From Chlorobiota bacterium (GTDB lineage: Bacteria > Bacteroidota > Bacteroidia > Bacteroidales > F082): a stretch of DNA of 33,786 bases. Under the pieces are notes generated by a model. The model searched no databases and was not told the origin of the DNA. It saw only the letters and a list, made by a program, of their open reading frames with translations. Shown in pieces: positions 21,404 through 29,644 of the stretch. The stretch is taken from assembly GCA_030618545.1 (NCBI GenBank), contig JAUXDH010000009.1, positions 1-33,786 on the forward strand. The letters run 5' to 3'. Every line of letters begins with the position of its first letter. Position 1 is the first letter of the stretch. The position numbers were made by a program, and so were the translations under genes.

Positions 21404-22672
21404 ATGTTCGACAGAGATAGCTGGCAGGAAATATTTCACACGCTGAAGAAGAATAAACTTCGGACTTTGCTCACGGCTTTTGGAGTATTCTGGGGGATAT
21501 TTATGCTCATCATCATGCTGGGATCAGGGGCAGGGCTGGAGAATGGTGTAACTTCCGGAATGGGAAATTTCGCGACCAATAGTTTTTTCGTTTGGACGCA
21601 GCGCACCACTATTCCTTATAAAGGATTTCCAAGAGGAAGATGGTTTGAATTCAAGAATGATGATATCCAGGCCCTCAGGAATAATATACCGGAGATTCAA
21701 TACATCGCACCTAAAATCAGGGGCTGGTCAGCGGGTGATGGCAGCAACAATACTATCCGGAAAAATAAAACCGGTGCATTCTCAATAATGGGAGAGTATC
21801 CCATCTGGAATAAGATCGACCCGATGGAGATGCTCAAGGGACGATTCATTAATGACAACGATATTGAACAGCTCCGGAAAATAGCTATAATAGGAACTCG
21901 TGTTCAGGAACTGCTGTTTGAGCCGGATGAAGATCCAATTGGGGAGTACATCCAGATCCAGGGGGTGTATTTCCGGGTGGCAGGTGTTTTTAAACCCCTG
22001 AATACCAATATCGACTTTGGTGGTGAGAAGGAACAAACTATCTTTCTTCCATTCACCACCCTGCAAAAGACCTATAATTATGGAGATGTTGTAGGCTGGT
22101 TTTCTTTCACATCGGAGCCGAGTGTGCCTGCTTCTCTTGTTGAGGGGAAAGTTCTCCAATTCCTCGCCAGACGCCACAGTATCCATCCCGATGATGAAGA
22201 GGCATTTGGGCATTTTAATCTGGAAGAAGAGTTTAACCAGATGACCGGACTGTTTAATGGCATCAATGTCTTAATCTGGATAGTAGGTATAGGTACCTTG
22301 CTCGCGGGAGTAATTGGTATCAGTAATATCATGCTTGTCATCGTAAAGGAACGTACAAAGGAGATAGGAATTCAGCGGGCATTGGGCGCTACACCCGCCA
22401 GGGTGATGACACAGATCGTTACTGAATCTGTATTTCTGACAGTTATTGCCGGTTATTTCGGACTGTTGATTGGGGTTGCCCTCGTTGAAGGTGTCAATTA
22501 TCTGCTCGTTAGCAGTGGGTCCACAAACGAAATGTTTCAACGCCCTGAAGTGGATTTCAATATCGCCATTACCGCCTTGTTGATCCTCGCTTTTAGCGGT
22601 GCGCTGGCAGGACTGATTCCCGCCCGACGGGCTGTAAGGATCAAGCCTATCGATGCGTTACGGGATGAGTAG
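21404..22672 (+). CDS. MacB/FtsX-type ABC transporter permease 2
   Basis: A 422-residue paralogue of the preceding permease, with matching start (SWQEIFHTLKKNKLRTLLT), first helix (FGVFWGIFMLIIMLGSG) and C-terminal FtsX region (KERTKEIGIQRALGATPARV, GYFGLLIGVALVEG, GALAGLIPARRAVRIKPIDALRDE). The periplasmic domain is less conserved than the ends. Two permeases in tandem would form a heterodimer, as in other Bacteroidetes MacB-like systems that move lipids, peptides or act as mechanotransmitters. Spacing from permease 1 is 123 bp, filled by a heptamer repeat, so they may be co-transcribed. Confidence 0.92.
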   Translation: MFDRDSWQEIFHTLKKNKLRTLLTAFGVFWGIFMLIIMLGSGAGLENGVTSGMGNFATNSFFVWTQRTTIPYKGFPRGRWFEFKNDDIQALRNNIPEIQYIAPKIRGWSAGDGSNNTIRKNKTGAFSIMGEYPIWNKIDPMEMLKGRFINDNDIEQLRKIAIIGTRVQELLFEPDEDPIGEYIQIQGVYFRVAGVFKPLNTNIDFGGEKEQTIFLPFTTLQKTYNYGDVVGWFSFTSEPSVPASLVEGKVLQFLARRHSIHPDDEEAFGHFNLEEEFNQMTGLFNGINVLIWIVGIGTLLAGVIGISNIMLVIVKERTKEIGIQRALGATPARVMTQIVTESVFLTVIAGYFGLLIGVALVEGVNYLLVSSGSTNEMFQRPEVDFNIAITALLILAFSGALAGLIPARRAVRIKPIDALRDE

Positions 22673-22744
22673 TGGGAATAGTTCAAGTTTTTAGTTTGTT
22701 TTAATAACAGTGAAGCTTAACTCTAATCCAGGTAATGTCTGTAA

Positions 22745-23863
22745 TCAAACCCGGAAAACAAGCATTGGTATTTTGCTTGTAGATACCATTTTCTTCAGTT
22801 TATTGGGATGGAAGATTTTATAGAATACGTTTCGCCTTGGAGAGGAAAATGAAATCAATGCTATATCATTCTTACTAATAAAATCTTCGAATCCTTTAAT
22901 CTGGTTTGTACTTTCAATCAATTTACATTGAATATCATATTTACTGTAATCTTTCTTAAGCTGGAGATTCAATTCTTCAACTTTACCCTGTTTTAAAGGA
23001 TCGTTCTCTATATCGATGTGAATGCAATGGATCTTTGTTTTGAAGGGTGAAACAATTTCAAGTAACCTATTGAGGGATGTATTGTCCGACTCATTGAAAT
23101 CGGTAGCGTACATAACGTTTATCAGTTCAAGACCCTGGTATTTTGCAGATTTTGGAACAGTTAGTACCGGATAATTCGTATGCTCAATCACCCGGGTTGT
23201 AACGCTGCCGTTAAATGTACCCTTCCTTTCTTCCTTCCTCTTTGGACCCATGATGATCAAATCCGGTTTATATCTTTTACATAATGCAGTGATAACAATT
23301 TCAGGTCTCCCCCTTAGCAAAGCGTAATGCATTTTTACCTTATTCAGCTTCTCTTCTCCAATATGTTTTCTCAACTCCTGACCAAAATTTACCAGGTTTG
23401 ACTGTGCTTTTTTATATGCCTCCGCGGCTTCAATTCTTTCATGCTTTTGCCAGGATGTGGTATGTTTGACCGGACCGTTCAGGGATGGGTCACTGTATAC
23501 ATAAAGTAACTTTACTTCTGCATCTGTACGTTCAGCCAATCCAAACGCGTATTCACAGGCATTAAAACTAAAATTGGAAATGTCAATAGGGACAAGGATT
23601 TTTCTTTTGTCTTTTATTGAGCTGTCATGCCTGATTTTATCCAGATCATATTCTTTATGGATCTTTAATAAAATGCTTACTGCTTTTTCTGTTTCAGCTA
23701 CCCGAACCTTTAAACTAAAACCTTTCGGGATACTCTCACCGGTATAACCGAATCCTTCATCTGTGAGGAAACATTCAATACCTTCAAGTTCAAACTTTTC
23801 TTTAACAAAACCACCTACATGCAGTTTTTTGAATGATGCGATTGAAACCAACTGATTTTCCAT
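22745..23863 (-). CDS. DUF2007-like domain fused to two universal stress domains
   Basis: This 372-residue protein has three parts. Residues 1-75 resemble DUF2007 (LVSIASFKKLHVGGFVKEKFELEGIECFLTDEG, then a hydrophobic tail), a small putative signal-transducing domain. Residues 86-240 form a USP domain (ILVPIDISNFSFNACEYAFGLAERTDAEVKLLYVYSD ... DLIIMGPKRKE ... GTFNGSVTTRVIEHTNYPVLTVP). The NGSVT part of the ATP-binding G-2x-G-9x-G(S/T) motif is kept, while the first glycines are altered. Residues 248-372 are a second, degenerate USP domain (INVMYATDFNESDNTSLNRLLEI ... ALISFSSPRRNVFYKIFHPNKLKKM ... IPMLVFRV) without the glycine motif. It is monocistronic. Stress-adaptation role by family only. 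Confidence 0.85.
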   Translation of the reverse strand: MENQLVSIASFKKLHVGGFVKEKFELEGIECFLTDEGFGYTGESIPKGFSLKVRVAETEKAVSILLKIHKEYDLDKIRHDSSIKDKRKILVPIDISNFSFNACEYAFGLAERTDAEVKLLYVYSDPSLNGPVKHTTSWQKHERIEAAEAYKKAQSNLVNFGQELRKHIGEEKLNKVKMHYALLRGRPEIVITALCKRYKPDLIIMGPKRKEERKGTFNGSVTTRVIEHTNYPVLTVPKSAKYQGLELINVMYATDFNESDNTSLNRLLEIVSPFKTKIHCIHIDIENDPLKQGKVEELNLQLKKDYSKYDIQCKLIESTNQIKGFEDFISKNDIALISFSSPRRNVFYKIFHPNKLKKMVSTSKIPMLVFRV

Positions 23864-24156
23864 AGTAAAGTCTTTAATAAGTTTTAATTCATTAGTTTCT
23901 CATTCCATGATCATATGTTATCATATTATAATTATTCATAGGATTGGTTATGAGTTTTTTATTGGATCAAATATTGTCATGTTTCATCTTTCTAACGCAC
24001 AATAAGCTCCATAAATATAGCTATTTTCAGTTGAATTCCCAGCTTTCCGGTAAATTAGATTCCAATAATTTATACTAACCTTCATTTATGAATGATTTAT
24101 TTTGGTTTACTCTCAGTTCTTCCGGGTATAATTCCTGACCATTTTTTACAATTCAT
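23864..24156. other. Gene-free A/T-rich gap upstream of USP gene
   Basis: This stretch is A/T-rich and contains no ORF or RNA gene that I can support. It should include the USP promoter, but no TAnnTTTG match was found in the expected orientation. Confidence 0.5.
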
Positions 24157-24184
24157 AAAAAAAGCAAATCCTGAAGGATTTGCT
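24157..24184 (-). terminator. Intrinsic terminator after DUF1015 / serine operon
   Basis: Minus strand AGCAAATCC-ttca-GGATTTGCT followed by seven Ts: a perfect 9-bp stem. It lies about 100 bp after the DUF1015 stop codon and would end the serC-serA-four-helix-DUF1015 transcript. Confidence 0.9.
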
Positions 24185-24254
24185 TTCAACTGGTTATTAA
24201 ACAGAAATTTCTATTTAGAAGAATAAAAACACCTTTTCGGTATCTCAATCAAAT

Positions 24255-24275
24255 CCTCTCCTTTGAAAGGAGAGG
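24255..24275. repeat. Perfect palindrome of the CTCTCCTTT-AAAGGAGAG type
   Basis: Arms CCTCTCCTTT and AAAGGAGAGG separated by one G. It lies between the DUF1015 stop and the terminator and belongs to the same family of GC-rich palindromes as those at 8504-8745. Confidence 0.85.
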
Positions 24276-24287
24276 AGCCCGGGTTAC

Positions 24288-25535
24288 TTAACTTAATTCG
24301 TGCACTACCAGACCGGACCGGAGTTTTGGTTCGAACCAGGTTGTTTTGGGCGGCATGATCTCACCACTATCGGCGATGTCGATAAGCTGCTTCATACTTA
24401 CCGGAAAAAGGGCAAAAGCCACCTTCATTTCACCATTGTCAACCCTTCTCGTCAATTCGTCCAATCCCCGGATACCACCGACAAAGTCGATCCGCTTAGA
24501 CGTACGAAGGTCTTTTATGTCCAGTAATGGGTCAAGCACCTGCTTTGTTAATATGGTAACATCCAATACACCAATAGGATTGTTGTCATCGTAGGTGCCC
24601 TCTCTCGCGGTAAGCGCATACCATGTTCTCTCGAGATACATAGAAAATTCATGAAGCTTATCCGGTTTGTAGATTTCAGAGCCTTTCTTTTCAACCACAA
24701 ATCCTTCATTAAGTCGTTGAAGAAACTCGGCCGGCGTCATACCATTCAAATCCTTTACCAGACGGTTGTAGTCGATAATGGTCAACTGGTTGTCAGGGAA
24801 ATGAACGGCCAGAAAATAGTTGTATTCTTCGTTTCCGGTGTGGTTTGGGTTCTTTTGTTTTTTTTCATTGCCAACCAGCGCTGCTGCTGCAGTACGGTGG
24901 TGTCCATCAGCTACGTAGGTTGAAGGTAATTCTGCGAATAGTTCGATAATCCTTTTAACCTTTTCGCTATCGCGCAAAACCCAAAAATGATGGCCAACAC
25001 CATCATCTGCAGTAAAATCGTAGTCGGCTGCATTTTTCTTAACATAACCGTTAACAATTTCATCGATTGCTTCTACAGCAGGATAAGAGAAGAAAACTGG
25101 TTCCATATTGGCGTTGGTGCTCCTTACGTGTTTCATCCGGTCTTCTTCTTTATCCGGTCGGGTAAGTTCATGCTTTTTGATCACATTGTTCATGTAATCA
25201 TCTACACTGGCACAACCGACAATTCCATACTGGGTTTTGCCCCACATCGTCTGAGCGTAAATATAGAGGTACTCATCCTCATCCGGCACCAGCCAGCCCT
25301 TGTCCCTGAATAAATCGAAATTAGAGCGTGCCTTGTCGTACACCTGTTGACTGTAAAGGTTAGTTCCTTCCGCAAGGTCTATTTCGGGTTTAATAATGTG
25401 TAACAATGAGTACTCATTTCCTTTTGCTTCTTCGCGGGCTTCCGCTGAATTCAATACATCGTAGGGTCGGGAAGCCAGTTGTTTAACAATCTCTTTGGGA
25501 GGTCTGAGGCCCTTAAAAGCCTTTAATGTTGCCAT
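24288..25535 (-). CDS. DUF1015 family protein
   Basis: The ATG at 25535 (16 codons into the ORF) is the likely start, since MATLKAFKGLRPPKEIVKQLASRPYDVLN is the standard family N-terminus; this gives 415 residues. Conserved blocks include SRPYDVLNSAEAREEAKGNEYSLLHIIKPEID, YIYAQTMWGKTQYGIVGCASVDDYMNNVIKKHELTRPDKEEDR and YVADGHHRTAAAAL (about residues 200-213), the family hallmark. The protein resembles a ParB/sulfiredoxin-like nucleotide-dependent fold by general family descriptions. Placement in the serine operon is common in the phylum, but the role in serine synthesis is not established. A strong terminator sits just before its start. Confidence 0.9.
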   Translation of the reverse strand: MATLKAFKGLRPPKEIVKQLASRPYDVLNSAEAREEAKGNEYSLLHIIKPEIDLAEGTNLYSQQVYDKARSNFDLFRDKGWLVPDEDEYLYIYAQTMWGKTQYGIVGCASVDDYMNNVIKKHELTRPDKEEDRMKHVRSTNANMEPVFFSYPAVEAIDEIVNGYVKKNAADYDFTADDGVGHHFWVLRDSEKVKRIIELFAELPSTYVADGHHRTAAAALVGNEKKQKNPNHTGNEEYNYFLAVHFPDNQLTIIDYNRLVKDLNGMTPAEFLQRLNEGFVVEKKGSEIYKPDKLHEFSMYLERTWYALTAREGTYDDNNPIGVLDVTILTKQVLDPLLDIKDLRTSKRIDFVGGIRGLDELTRRVDNGEMKVAFALFPVSMKQLIDIADSGEIMPPKTTWFEPKLRSGLVVHELS

Positions 25536-25559
25536 TTTTTTTACTTCAATTAGGTTAAG

Positions 25560-25607
25560 AAAAAAAATCCGGCCCGCGTTCAACCTATAAGGAACGGGAC
25601 CGGATTT
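25560..25607 (-). terminator. Strong terminator directly upstream of DUF1015 gene
   Basis: Minus strand AAATCCGG-t-CCCG..CGGG-c-CGGATTT, an 8-bp stem with a wobble pair and further G-C pairs, runs into eight Ts. It follows the four-helix-bundle gene (stop at 25630) by 23 bp, and only 24 nt separate the T-tract from the DUF1015 start codon, with no room for a promoter. DUF1015 must therefore be expressed by read-through, making this an operon-internal or regulated terminator. Confidence 0.8.
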
Positions 25608-25629
25608 ATAAATTAAATCTTTTTTTTCA

Positions 25630-26148
25630 TTAATAGCTACCCATCATATTGTTGTGGTTCAGGTCTTGCTGCATGGTTTCATCGTATCCCATGCGGTTGT
25701 TACCATTCACATTATTGTCATAACTATTTGGGTTGTGGTTGCTATTCTGCGCACGTTGCAGCGATGAGATCAGCGCTCCGATCATCTTGGTCATTTCCAT
25801 AAGTACGCCCCTTGATTCATCTTCATGAGTATCGCTGATGTTTTTGGCATTGTAAGCGACGCTGGTACACACCAGGCATTCACGAATTGAACTTTTCGCC
25901 ATCTTTAAATAATAGATGAACTGGCTTTTGCTCCTGGCAGATCCTTCAGAAATATAGAAAGTGATATTTCTGGCGGATTGGTTCCAACGCTGGATTAGTT
26001 GCGTTTTGTCATCCGTAGGGTAAAGCATGCTAACATCATTAAGCCAGTTAATGTAGTCAAGCGATTTGTGATAGATCCTCAAATCCTCAAACCTAAAAAA
26101 TGTTACCTGCTTCTCTGTCTTCTCCTCTTGATTGTACATAATCTTCAC
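25630..26148 (-). CDS. Second four-helix-bundle protein, in the serine operon
   Basis: A 172-residue member of the same broad four-helix-bundle fold family as the carAB insert, but divergent. The core is FFRFEDLRIYHKSLDYINWLNDVSMLYP, then IQRWNQSARNITFYISEGSARSKSQFIYYLKMAKSSIRECLVC, then a last helix with MTKMIGALISSLQRAQ. ISEGSARSK replaces the usual IAEGxGR. The C-terminal 38 residues are low-complexity, rich in Asn, Gly and Met (NSNHNPNSYDNNVNGNN, NHNNMMGSY). Start is either M1 or M4. It lies between serA and DUF1015 on the same strand, with no flanking TATACCC repeats. Function unknown. Confidence 0.75.
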   Translation of the reverse strand: MKIMYNQEEKTEKQVTFFRFEDLRIYHKSLDYINWLNDVSMLYPTDDKTQLIQRWNQSARNITFYISEGSARSKSQFIYYLKMAKSSIRECLVCTSVAYNAKNISDTHEDESRGVLMEMTKMIGALISSLQRAQNSNHNPNSYDNNVNGNNRMGYDETMQQDLNHNNMMGSY

Positions 26149-26248
26149 TAATTTAGTTAAAAATAATTAATTGTTTTTCACTCCCTGCAATTACTCGCAG
26201 AGAGCATAGTTATATTTAGTTTTTAGCTTGACTTCGTTTCTATGACTA

Positions 26249-27169
26249 TTAATTCACCTTAAAGGTTGTATCACCCTCTTCAATGAATGCAATAATCTGA
26301 CGGGCTGCTGCAATTCCTGCATTGATATTTGCTTCGGCAGTCTGTGCTCCCATCTTTTTTGGTGTAAAAAATACACGCGCCGGAAAGGCTTCTTTTAATT
26401 CCTCCGCATTTCCGGGCGCAATATCCGATAAATATTTGAATTCGCTGGAGTCTTCAAGGATTTTTTTCAAGTCTTCCTCGTTGATAACTTCCTTTCTTGC
26501 AGTATTTACAAGCGTTGCGGCACCGCTCAATTTTGACATTAAGTCGTAATTGATCGATTCCTTTGTGTGTTCATTTGCAGGAATGTGCAAACTAATGTAA
26601 TCGCAAAGTCCATACATTTCTTCTGCAGTCCCGCAAACAACTACGCCGTCATTCTCCATTGTTTCATTAGGAATAAATGGATCGAAGGCAAAAACCTCCA
26701 TGCCAAATCCTTTTGCTATTCTTGCCACATGCCTGCCTACATTACCGTATGCATGGATACCAAGCTTCTTGCCATACAATTCGGAACCGGAGGTTCCATT
26801 GAATTGGCTGCGTGCCTGATAAACCATCAATCCAAGGGCTAACTCGGCAACTGCATTGGAATTCTGACCCGGAGTGTTCATCACTACCACTTCATTGGCT
26901 GTTGCCGATGGCAGATCAACATTGTCAAATCCTGCTCCCGCACGGACAACTATCTTCAGGTTTGGTGCAGCCCCAATTACTTCCGGCGTAACCTTATCAC
27001 TACGTACGATTAGCGCTTCAGCGTCTTTAACGGCTGCGACAAAATCATCCTGACTTCCATATTTTTCAAAAAAGTTGCATTCGTATCCAGCCTTATTAAA
27101 AACTGCCTGAATAGCCTCTACAGCTTTAGGAGCAAAAGGTTTTACTGTGGCGACCAATACTTTTGTCAT
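26249..27169 (-). CDS. serA: D-3-phosphoglycerate dehydrogenase (short form)
   Basis: SerA oxidises 3-phosphoglycerate to 3-phosphohydroxypyruvate with NAD, the first step of serine synthesis. The 306-residue protein is the short type without an ACT domain. It has the D-2-hydroxyacid dehydrogenase fold: RAGAGFDNVDLPSA (substrate loop, about residues 76-89), NTPGQNSNAVAELALGLM, the NAD-binding LGIHAYGNVGRHVARIAKGFGM (about 135-156) and NTARKEVINEEDL with the conserved Arg. The C-terminal catalytic motif, usually PHIGxxT, reads TPKKMGAQTAEAN, so the catalytic His is not in its usual place. It follows serC by 31 bp in the same operon. Confidence 0.92.
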   Translation of the reverse strand: MTKVLVATVKPFAPKAVEAIQAVFNKAGYECNFFEKYGSQDDFVAAVKDAEALIVRSDKVTPEVIGAAPNLKIVVRAGAGFDNVDLPSATANEVVVMNTPGQNSNAVAELALGLMVYQARSQFNGTSGSELYGKKLGIHAYGNVGRHVARIAKGFGMEVFAFDPFIPNETMENDGVVVCGTAEEMYGLCDYISLHIPANEHTKESINYDLMSKLSGAATLVNTARKEVINEEDLKKILEDSSEFKYLSDIAPGNAEELKEAFPARVFFTPKKMGAQTAEANINAGIAAARQIIAFIEEGDTTFKVN

Positions 27170-27200
27170 CTGAATTTATTTTTGGTTTTTGATAATTTGA

Positions 27201-28274
27201 TTAGGCATTCGATTTTTCAAACTCCTGCATGGTTTTCACAAGAGCCTGAACACTTTCAACAGGCAGGGCATTGTATGTAGATGCCCTGAACCCACCAACT
27301 GAACGATGTCCTTTGATGCCGATCATTCCATTACTGCTTGCAAAGTCAAAGAATGGTTTTTCAAGTTCCTGGAATCCGTCTTTCATGACAAAACAAATAT
27401 TCATTAAAGATCTGTCTTCATCACTTTCCACAGTAGACCTGAATAAACTGTTCCTGTCAATCTCGTCATAAAGTAATCCTGCCTTGTGGATGTTGGTTTT
27501 CTGCATCTCTGGTATGCCTCCATTGTCTTTAAGCCAATTTAGTGTTTGTACGGCGGCAAAAACAGACAGTACCGGTGGTGTGTTAAACATGCTTCCCTTA
27601 TCAATATGGGTTTGGTAGTTTAACATTGTCGGAATATACCTTTCAGCTTTACCAAGAATATCGTTTTTCACAATTGCAAAAGTTACACCTGCAGGTGCAA
27701 GATTTTTCTGGGCTCCTCCATAAATAATGGCATATTTCGAAATATCAACCGGACGGCTGAATATATCTGAAGACATATCAGCAACGAGGGGAACCGGAGA
27801 GTCCATATCATATTTGATCTCAGTTCCGTAAATGGTATTGTTGGTAGTAATGTGAAAATAATCCGCGTCTTCAGGAATGGAGTAGTTCTTTGGGATGTAA
27901 TTGAATAACTTATCCTCAGATGAAGCCACAACATCTACCTCACCAAAACTTTGCGCTTCCTTGATGGCTTTTTTCGACCAGGCTCCGGTATTCAGGTATG
28001 CAGCTTTCTTTTTGAACAGATTGAAGGGCACCATAGCGAATTGTGTGCTGGCGCCGCCTCCTACAAATATTACAGAATAGCCGTCTGGAATATTCAATAA
28101 ATCTTTAAACAACTGTTGGGCTTCATCCATCACAGCGACAAATTCCTTGCTTCGGTGTGATACTTCCATCACTGAAAGACCCGTACCGGCAAATTCCCTT
28201 ACCGCTTCAGCGGTTTTTTCGATAGTGTATTCCGGCAGAATCGATGGGCCGGCGTAGAAATTATGTTTTTTCAT
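27201..28274 (-). CDS. serC: Phosphoserine aminotransferase
   Basis: SerC converts 3-phosphohydroxypyruvate and glutamate to phosphoserine and 2-oxoglutarate using PLP. At 357 residues it has the normal length. It shows the N-terminal [46 protein letters not shown] (phosphate-binding loop), [12 protein letters not shown] and [12 protein letters not shown] with the Schiff-base lysine (about residue 187), and [18 protein letters not shown] at the C-terminus. It is the first gene of the serCA operon, with a TACTTTTG element 32 bp upstream, and is divergent from the acyl-CoA reductase gene. Confidence 0.97.
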   Translation of the reverse strand: MKKHNFYAGPSILPEYTIEKTAEAVREFAGTGLSVMEVSHRSKEFVAVMDEAQQLFKDLLNIPDGYSVIFVGGGASTQFAMVPFNLFKKKAAYLNTGAWSKKAIKEAQSFGEVDVVASSEDKLFNYIPKNYSIPEDADYFHITTNNTIYGTEIKYDMDSPVPLVADMSSDIFSRPVDISKYAIIYGGAQKNLAPAGVTFAIVKNDILGKAERYIPTMLNYQTHIDKGSMFNTPPVLSVFAAVQTLNWLKDNGGIPEMQKTNIHKAGLLYDEIDRNSLFRSTVESDEDRSLMNICFVMKDGFQELEKPFFDFASSNGMIGIKGHRSVGGFRASTYNALPVESVQALVKTMQEFEKSNA

Positions 28275-28305
28275 TTGTTTGATTGATACGTTTTTACAAG
28301 CGTGA

Positions 28306-28313
28306 CAAAAGTA
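28306..28313 (-). promoter_or_regulatory. Candidate -7 element for serC operon
   Basis: Minus strand TACTTTTG matches TAnnTTTG, 31 nt upstream of the serC ATG. A matching TTTG 19-20 nt upstream was not found. Confidence 0.5.
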
Positions 28314-28397
28314 ATAATTTTACCTTGTTGAGACGTTAATTTCTTAATTTAAATTCATTCTAGAACAACTGCTAATGCGGTCTTCCTGCAATGTGTT

Positions 28398-28428
28398 TTT
28401 GACCACTGAAAGACTTCGTTTACTTTTG
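28398..28428 (+). promoter_or_regulatory. Consensus promoter abutting the acyl-CoA reductase start
   Basis: TTTG (28398-28401), exactly 19 nt, then TACTTTTG (28421-28428): a full match to the Bacteroidetes promoter. Only four bases separate it from the ATG at 28433, so transcription should begin at or next to the start codon and give a leaderless mRNA. Confidence 0.75.
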
Positions 28429-28432
28429 CAGC

Positions 28433-29506
28433 ATGATCAGTTTAGAAAAGAGGATAGAGGCATTTGTTAAAACGGGCGGTATACTTCGTAAAACAGCAAA
28501 TCAAAATCTGGCTTTGTCTGCTGAAAGCGCATATCAGAAGCCAGCAGCTCAGCTTGAAAAACTTATTGTTGAAGCCCACCATTATAATGGTTGGTTCACC
28601 GGGGAGATGGTAAGACATATGATTCTGGCAATAGGTGAAAGTTTGCATGAAGAGAATGTGGATACCTGGCTTGCACCCTATCTGTCGATGTTTGATCATC
28701 AAGTACAACAAAAAACAATTGCTGTCGTCATGGCCGGGAATATTCCTGCTGTAGGATTTCATGACTTTCTCTCGGTTTTGATGTCCGGCCATAAACTGAT
28801 CGCCAGGCTGTCTTCGGATGATGATAAATTGCTGCCCGCTATTGCGGACATTCTTGTCGCGATAGAACCGGAATTTGAGGAATTGATCACATTCGAAGAT
28901 GGAAAGCTAAACGGATTTGACGCTGTCATCGCAACAGGCAGCGACAATACTGCCCGGTATTTTGAATACTATTTTGGAAAGTATCCTCATGTCATTCGCA
29001 AAAACAGGAATGGTGTCGCTGTTCTTAACGGAGATGAAAGTAAGGAGGATTTAAACTGTCTTGCTGATGACATATTTCTCTATTTCGGATTGGGATGCAG
29101 AAATGTTTCCAGGATTTTTGTTCCATTGAAATATGACTTTCAAAAGCTTCTCAGTGTAATTGAAAAACGAAATGGAATACTTGAAAACAGTAAATATTTC
29201 AACAATTACGAATATAACAAGGCCATCTACCTAATTAATAAAACCGGTCATTTCGATTCAGCTAACTTGCTGCTGGTTCAGAATGAACAAATTGCTTCAC
29301 CGGTAAGTGTTTTAAATTATGAGTATTACAGTGATTTACACCTGCTCGAAAAAACACTGGAAGCCAGAGAAATGGAAATACAATGTGTTGTTTCTAATGA
29401 AGGCCGCTTAAAAAAGGTCATCCCGTTTGGAAGTACCCAGCAACCCAAACTCTGGGACTATGCAGATGACGTGGATACCATGCGGTTTTTATTAAAGCTT
29501 GATTAA
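28433..29506 (+). CDS. LuxC-type acyl-CoA reductase
   Basis: A 357-residue protein of the LuxC/acyl-CoA reductase family, which reduces acyl-CoA or acyl-protein to aldehyde with NADPH in the bacterial luciferase pathway; non-luminous relatives have unknown substrates. Family features include VVMAGNIPAVGFHDFLSVLMSGH (about residues 97-119), FDAVIATGSDNTARYFEYYF (about 164-183), RKNRNGVAVLNGDE and FLYFGLGCRNVSRIFVP (about 215-231) with the catalytic cysteine in GCRN. The gene is divergent from serC, an arrangement seen in several Bacteroidetes. The start is supported by the reading frame and the fused promoter. Confidence 0.88.
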   Translation: MISLEKRIEAFVKTGGILRKTANQNLALSAESAYQKPAAQLEKLIVEAHHYNGWFTGEMVRHMILAIGESLHEENVDTWLAPYLSMFDHQVQQKTIAVVMAGNIPAVGFHDFLSVLMSGHKLIARLSSDDDKLLPAIADILVAIEPEFEELITFEDGKLNGFDAVIATGSDNTARYFEYYFGKYPHVIRKNRNGVAVLNGDESKEDLNCLADDIFLYFGLGCRNVSRIFVPLKYDFQKLLSVIEKRNGILENSKYFNNYEYNKAIYLINKTGHFDSANLLLVQNEQIASPVSVLNYEYYSDLHLLEKTLEAREMEIQCVVSNEGRLKKVIPFGSTQQPKLWDYADDVDTMRFLLKLD

Positions 29507-29578
29507 TATTGAATTAACCTGTTTCAGGAAGTCAATATTAAATCAGCTTTTTCATAAAAATTATTTTTTTTTGAATCG

Positions 29579-29610
29579 TTTGGATATTTAACTGAAACCT
29601 AATACTTTTG
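29579..29610 (+). promoter_or_regulatory. Promoter for rpmE2
   Basis: TTTG (29579-29582), 20 nt, then TACTTTTG (29603-29610), matching the phylum consensus. Predicted start about 29615, leaving a 5' leader of about 30 nt before the L31 ATG at 29645. Confidence 0.7.
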
Positions 29611-29644
29611 CACCGCGAAATTGAACCCTGAAAATAAAGATAAA

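Noticed and set aside
21782-22213. 143-codon minus-strand ORF within the second permease
   Set aside because: Antisense to a well-supported permease gene, without domain, start context or promoter.
28442-28792. 116-codon minus-strand ORF within the acyl-CoA reductase gene
   Set aside because: Antisense shadow of a conserved gene; no independent support.
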